From Baffinella frigidus (Eukaryota > Cryptophyceae > Cryptomonadales > Baffinellaceae), in NCBI GenBank assembly GCA_026770585.1, contig MU646458.1, forward strand, positions 372,544 to 391,350: a DNA stretch of 18,807 bases, given 5' to 3'. The first letter of the stretch is position 1, and each line of letters opens with the position of its first letter. Below the pieces are notes generated by a model. The model did no database searches, had not been told where the DNA came from, and was given only the letters and a program-made list of their open reading frames with translations. The translations under genes and the position numbers were made by a program. Shown here in pieces: positions 16,284 through 18,807 of the stretch.

Positions 16284-16422
16284 CCACCAGCCCTCCGAAG
16301 TGGACCAAATCGAGGCTGGAGCATGCGCCATTTCCTCGGGCGGCACCTTCGAAAACAAATGTGCCACCCCAGGAAATGGCGCCAAACAATCGTCGATTTG
16401 GTCCGCCTCGCAGGGCTGGTGG
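16284..16422. mobile_element. Long inverted repeat with about 65-bp imperfect arms
   Basis: The left arm CCACCAGCCCTCCGAAGTGG with GACCAAATCGA and GCGCCATTTCCT pairs with the right arm AGGAAATGGCGCC, TCGATTTGGTC and CGCAGGGCTGGTGG. The loop is only a few bases near 16352. It is non-coding by symmetry, although frames are open across it. Confidence 0.75.
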
Positions 16423-16431
16423 CTGGCGAGC

Positions 16432-16559
16432 GACTGCGGTGAACGCCACCGGCCCCGGTGTCCGCGTCGCTAACAACCGAGGCTCCCGCAGGAACATGGC
16501 TGCCCCTTCTGAGGAGACCTGGGTGTTCGCGCCTCCGTCTCCGTTCTACAACAACGTGT
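16432..16559 (+). CDS. Possible last exon of an unidentified plus-strand gene
   Basis: The frame reads TAVNATGPGVRVANNRG, then MAAPSEETWVFAPPSPFYNNV and a TAG stop, followed by GTGTGTGAG and, about 100 bp later, AATCAATAAA as a possible polyadenylation signal. The exon start is unclear because the frame runs into the inverted repeat upstream. Support is the protein-like composition and the 3' end shared with 14434-14531. No family is recognised. Confidence 0.35.
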
Positions 16560-16679
16560 AGTGTGTGAGAGCGTTGGGGAACTCCAGACCCTAGTTGCCC
16601 CAAACAAACGCAGAGGGGTCTAAGAACGTGGCCATGCTGGTCTTGTAATCAATAAACACTCTGCCACGCGCTCAACTGC

Positions 16680-16898
16680 CGCACACCGCTGTGTCTTCCA
16701 GATCGCTGGTCCGTAGAAGAGATTCTTGCGACGGAGGTCGAGGATGGGCGATTGAGTCTTGCCCACGTAGCATGCTGAGACGACACAGCACGCTACTGAG
16801 CCCTGGGCCGAGGCCGAGTTGCCAATACCTTCACTGGCCACGTGTCCCCCCGAAAAGCGGGCCAACACGTGACCAAACATATCAAAATTACTACACAC
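16680..16898 (-). CDS. Possible minus-strand exon of unknown function
   Basis: The minus frame reads VVSACYVGKTQSPILDLRRK followed by NLFYGPAIWKTQRC, which is more protein-like than the other frames. It has an ATG at 16898 but no clear splice sites, and it lies downstream of the coiled-coil gene that stops at 16943. It may be chance. Confidence 0.25.
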
Positions 16899-16942
16899 TG
16901 CCTCAAATGTACAGCTCCCCGGGGGATGAAAAGGGTGCTTGA

Positions 16943-17693
16943 TCAGCCTCGTGTGGGAATGCCGGAATGCCTCTGCAGAATCGTCTCTAGCTGGGCTAGC
17001 TCCGCGTCCAGCGCTTTGTCGAACCCTGCGGGTTGAGGGTTTAGGGTTCAGGATGTTGGGTTTCGGGGGTTAGGGTTTACGGGTGTCAGGGTTTGGGGTT
17101 TGGGGTTTTGGGTTTTGGGGTTAAGGGTTTGGGGTTTGGGGTTGAGGGTTTAGGGTTTGGGGTTAAGACTTTAGGGTTTGGGGTTTGGGGTTTGGGGTTT
17201 GGGGTTTGGGGTTTGGGGTTCAGGGTTCAGGGTTTAGGGTTTTGGGTTTGGGATTTGGGACCTGCGGGACTCGGCCGCTCGCTCTTGGCCTGCGGGAGGG
17301 TTCAGGGTTCAGGGTGCAGGGAGGAGGGTTTAGGGTTGAGGGTTCAGGGAGGAGGTTTGAGGGTTCAGGGTTGAGGGTACAGGGAGGAGGGTTCAGGGTT
17401 GAGGGTTCAGGGAGGAGGATTCAGGGTTCAGGGTTCAGGTTTCAGGGTTCAGGGAGGAGGGTTGAGGGTTCGAAGCGGCGAGAAACGTAGGGGCAGAAAC
17501 CGTTCACCTTACATAACACCTTAACCCAAAACGGCCCCAGCACCTGCTGCCCTAGCACCTAAACCCTAAACCCTAAACCCTAAACCCTGAATCCTACACA
17601 CTACACCCTACACCCTAAACCCTGAACCCTACACCCAACCTGGGCGCGCAGCTTGGCCTCACTCTCCTCCCGCATCTGCGTCATCTGCACCGC
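16943..17693 (-). CDS. C-terminal exons of a short coiled-coil protein
   Basis: Three minus-strand exons have consistent phases: 17693-17640 (AVQMTQMREESEAKLRAQ, 18 codons, phase 0 at both ends), 17289-17262 (28 nt, AKSERPSPAG) and 17025-16943 (FDKALDAELAQLETILQRHS to TGA). Donors are GTTGGG and GTCCCA; acceptors are AAACAG, CCCGCAG and CCCGCAG. Heptad-like spacing of Leu/Met with Glu, Gln and Arg in the outer exons suggests a coiled coil. An additional small exon between 17534 and 17500 (VLGPFWVK) is possible but not required by phase. Upstream exons are not identified; the Cys-rich exon at 18579-18689 is on the same strand and might belong to it. I do not recognise the family. Confidence 0.5.
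17036..17260 (-). repeat. Telomere-like intron before the last coiled-coil exon
   Basis: The minus strand runs GTCCCAAATCCCAAACCC through CCCCAAA and CCCTAAA units to CCCTCAACCCGCAG. The repeat occupies essentially all of the 236-nt intron 17261-17026. Confidence 0.88.
17295..17640. repeat. Telomere-like blocks of opposite orientation in one intron
   Basis: 17295-17465 is GGGTTCAGGGTTGAGG-type on the plus strand, with GGAGG punctuation every 40-55 bp. 17555-17635 is CCCTAAACCC on the plus strand. Both lie in the interval between the exons at 17693-17640 and 17289-17262, so one is in the usual C-rich sense orientation and the other is reversed. The stretch 17466-17554 between them is unique sequence. 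Confidence 0.85.
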
Positions 17694-17699
17694 CTGTTT

Positions 17700-18105
17700 G
17701 GGGTTTCGGGTTTCGGGGTCAAATAGACGGAGACAGAGCTAGGGTGTGCGAAGGGTGCACTCACTGGCCTGTTTGGGGTTTGGGGTTTCGCGTTCACAGT
17801 GTTGTCAAAATGAGAGAAGCCCACCACGAAGCCTGCTGGGGTTTCGGGAATCCAGGGGAGTTACTTTACACCATGTGCTGACTCCTAGAAGCTGTTGGGC
17901 TACGGAACAGATTAGAGTTTAGGGCCACCAACCCGGGCAGTCAATCCCCCGGCCCACACACAAAAGATGGGCGCAGATCGACGCAGACAGAGGTAGGAAG
18001 CGGCACCGAAGGCTACAGCTACATGTGCAGAGGCTAGGCCGGATGAGACAGGCGACGTTATCACCGCTCTGCCATCCTTGCATCCCCATTCTGAAAAACA
18101 ACAGT
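17700..18105. other. Intronic or intergenic stretch with lone MITE termini
   Basis: Short GGGTTTCGGG and GGGTTTGGGG pieces are at 17700-17718 and 17770-17790. Two minus-strand matches to the MITE terminus, CCTAGCTCTGTCTCCG near 17735 and CCTACCTCTGTCTG near 17993, have the same orientation and so do not form one element. A minus frame is open from about 18095 to a TAA at 17914 (GRAVITSPVSSGLASAHVAV), possibly joined to an upstream exon ending ACAAGCTTTG across a 23-nt GTAAGT...TTTTCAG gap. That gap is very short for an intron, so I do not call a gene. Confidence 0.35.
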
Positions 18106-18164
18106 GGACTTACCAAAGCTTGTCATCTTAGGAACTGATAGCCTGAAGCTACCTCGCGGGAGGG

Positions 18165-18232
18165 GGTTGAGGGTTGAGGGTTCAGGGCGAGGGTTTGGGG
18201 GTTGGAGTTTGGGGTTTAGGGTTTAGGGTGTA
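18165..18232 (-). repeat. Telomere-like repeat inside the duplicated exon unit
   Basis: The minus strand reads GTGCGCCTACACCCTAAACC from 18239 and continues with CCCCAAA and CCCTCAA units to CTCCCGCGAG at about 18157. It separates two halves of a duplicated exon unit that, in the other copy, are only 25 nt apart. Confidence 0.8.
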
Positions 18233-18239
18233 GGCGCAC

Positions 18240-18272
18240 CCCATCCTTCTTGAGGCATTTCGTGAGGGGTAG
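18240..18272 (-). pseudogene. Truncated duplicate of the Cys-rich exon end
   Basis: The minus strand reads LTKCLKKDG before a GT donor at 18239, the same peptide that ends the exon at 18689-18579. Upstream it is cut at 18273 by a hairpin element whose sequence gives an in-frame TAA. The copy therefore cannot extend as an exon on its original frame. Confidence 0.55.
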
Positions 18273-18371
18273 CCCTTAAGTGGCCAGGCAGTCAAATTGG
18301 ACGGCCAAGAGGTCCTAGGTAAGTCCTAGGGGCCTACGGTAGGGCGTATGAGCCTACTGGCCACTTAAGGG
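18273..18371. mobile_element. Hairpin element with 14-bp perfect inverted termini
   Basis: CCCTTAAGTGGCCA (18273-18286) is matched by TGGCCACTTAAGGG (18358-18371). The interior holds GGTCCTAGG and GTCCTAGGGGCCTACGGTAG, resembling the cores of the elements near 10351 and 10543, so it may be a distant relative with different ends. Confidence 0.7.
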
Positions 18372-18578
18372 ATAGCTAAATGTGAAACGCGAAGACGCAC
18401 CTCCTTTCGACCCAAAGGTGTCTCGATGGTATCCTCCTGCTGGTTTAATAGGAATATAATCCCTTGAGAACATCATTCTTGATGGTACATGTACGGCAGG
18501 GGACACACCCCCTCCTTACCAAAGCTTGTGACGTTAGTAACTATCGCGTGACCCTGATTTTTGGGGGAGGGAACAGAC

Positions 18579-18689
18579 CCCATCCTTCTTGAGGCACTTG
18601 GTGAGGTTCCAGCACTTGCGAGGCCTGACAAGGTCGCCTTCCGCCCCCACGTCCCCACCCTCGCCGAACGCGAACGGCTTGTAGCACCC
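18579..18689 (-). CDS. Cys-rich exon of an unidentified minus-strand gene
   Basis: A 37-codon exon lies between the acceptor GAAACCAG and the donor GGG|GTCTG. It reads GCYKPFAFGEGGDVGAEGDL, then VRPRKCWNLTKCLKKDG, with three Cys and one N-glycosylation-type NLT. An upstream telomere-like intron runs to the window edge. The next segment, 18553-18523 (GHAIVTNVTSF, ending at a GTAAGG donor), would follow in frame after a 25-nt intron; without splicing the frame stops at TAA about 48 nt past the exon. The end of this exon is duplicated at 18240-18272. No family is recognised. Confidence 0.5.
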
Positions 18690-18807
18690 CTGGTTTCAGG
18701 GTTCAGGGTCCAGGGTTTCAAGGTTCAGGGTTTCAAGGTTCATGTGTTCAGGGTTCAGGGTTCAGGGTTCAGGGTTCAGGGTTCAGGGTTCAGGGTTCAG
18801 GGTTCAG
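18690..18807 (-). repeat. Telomere-like repeat at the right edge, intron of the Cys-rich exon
   Basis: The plus strand is mainly GGGTTCA units (minus CCCTGAA), becoming nearly perfect over the last 60 bp and continuing past the edge. On the minus strand it runs into CCCTGAAACCAG, the acceptor of the exon at 18689. Confidence 0.88.

Noticed and set aside
17093-17490. Plus-strand frames reading GFGVWGLGFRVQ-type repeats
   Set aside because: They are translations of GGGTTTGGGG and GGGTTCAGGG repeats; the minus strand there has phase-matched exons and introns.
17912-18116. Minus-strand exon joined across a 23-nt GTAAGT...TTTTCAG intron
   Set aside because: Phase fits and the frame is open for 60 codons, but 23 nt is too short for most spliceosomal introns and no family is recognised; left as a note only.

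Overview
The window looks like nuclear DNA of a eukaryotic microalga or related protist. The visible genes are broken into short exons with GT...AG introns. Blocks of degenerate plant-type telomeric repeat (CCCTAAA/TTTAGGG, drifting to CCCCAAA, CCCGAAA and CCCTGAA) are scattered through it, and hairpin elements and dispersed repeats fill much of the rest. A dinoflagellate or near relative is my best guess, from the telomere-type repeat, the CAG|G acceptors and the style of the repeats. This is inference: no rRNA, organelle or otherwise diagnostic gene is present. No bacterial operon, CRISPR array, tRNA or rRNA is evident.

Left part (1-5706): a divergent gene pair. On the minus strand (2279 down to the left edge) four phase-0 exons give the N-terminal 134 residues of a class I SAM-dependent methyltransferase. 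The second intron holds a decayed copy of the motif-I exon. On the plus strand (about 3117-5706) five exons, all matching in phase, encode a protein I do not recognise with a single C-terminal membrane segment. Its introns carry telomere-like repeats and two members of a MITE family with CTAGCTCTG termini.

Middle (5707-10800): a third MITE lies just upstream of a plus-strand HAD-type phosphatase fragment (FDLDGVL motif), whose second intron is almost pure CCCTAAA repeat. Then come several kilobases without convincing genes: copies of a repeat with a (CCTAAAGGA)n tail, a long telomere-like block, a polypyrimidine tract, and hairpin elements ending in GAGCGAGGTACC.

Right part (10795-18807): a minus-strand RING / SAP-like / TRAF-type zinc-finger protein (probable E3 ubiquitin ligase) has two introns made of telomere-like repeat. 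Next are a plus-strand terminal exon of unknown function, a minisatellite, a dense repeat region and two long inverted repeats. The right end holds minus-strand exons separated by telomere-like introns: a short coiled-coil C-terminus containing a 28-nt exon, and a Cys-rich exon with a broken duplicate.

The main observation is that telomere-like DNA here is not a chromosome end. It forms whole introns, almost always with the C-rich strand (CCCTAAA) as the sense strand, and the repeat itself supplies the acceptor (AAACCAG or AAACCCAG). Two introns are short (about 50 nt) and repeat-free, so more than one intron class may be present. All gene models were built by eye from open frames and phase matching; no transcript evidence was available.
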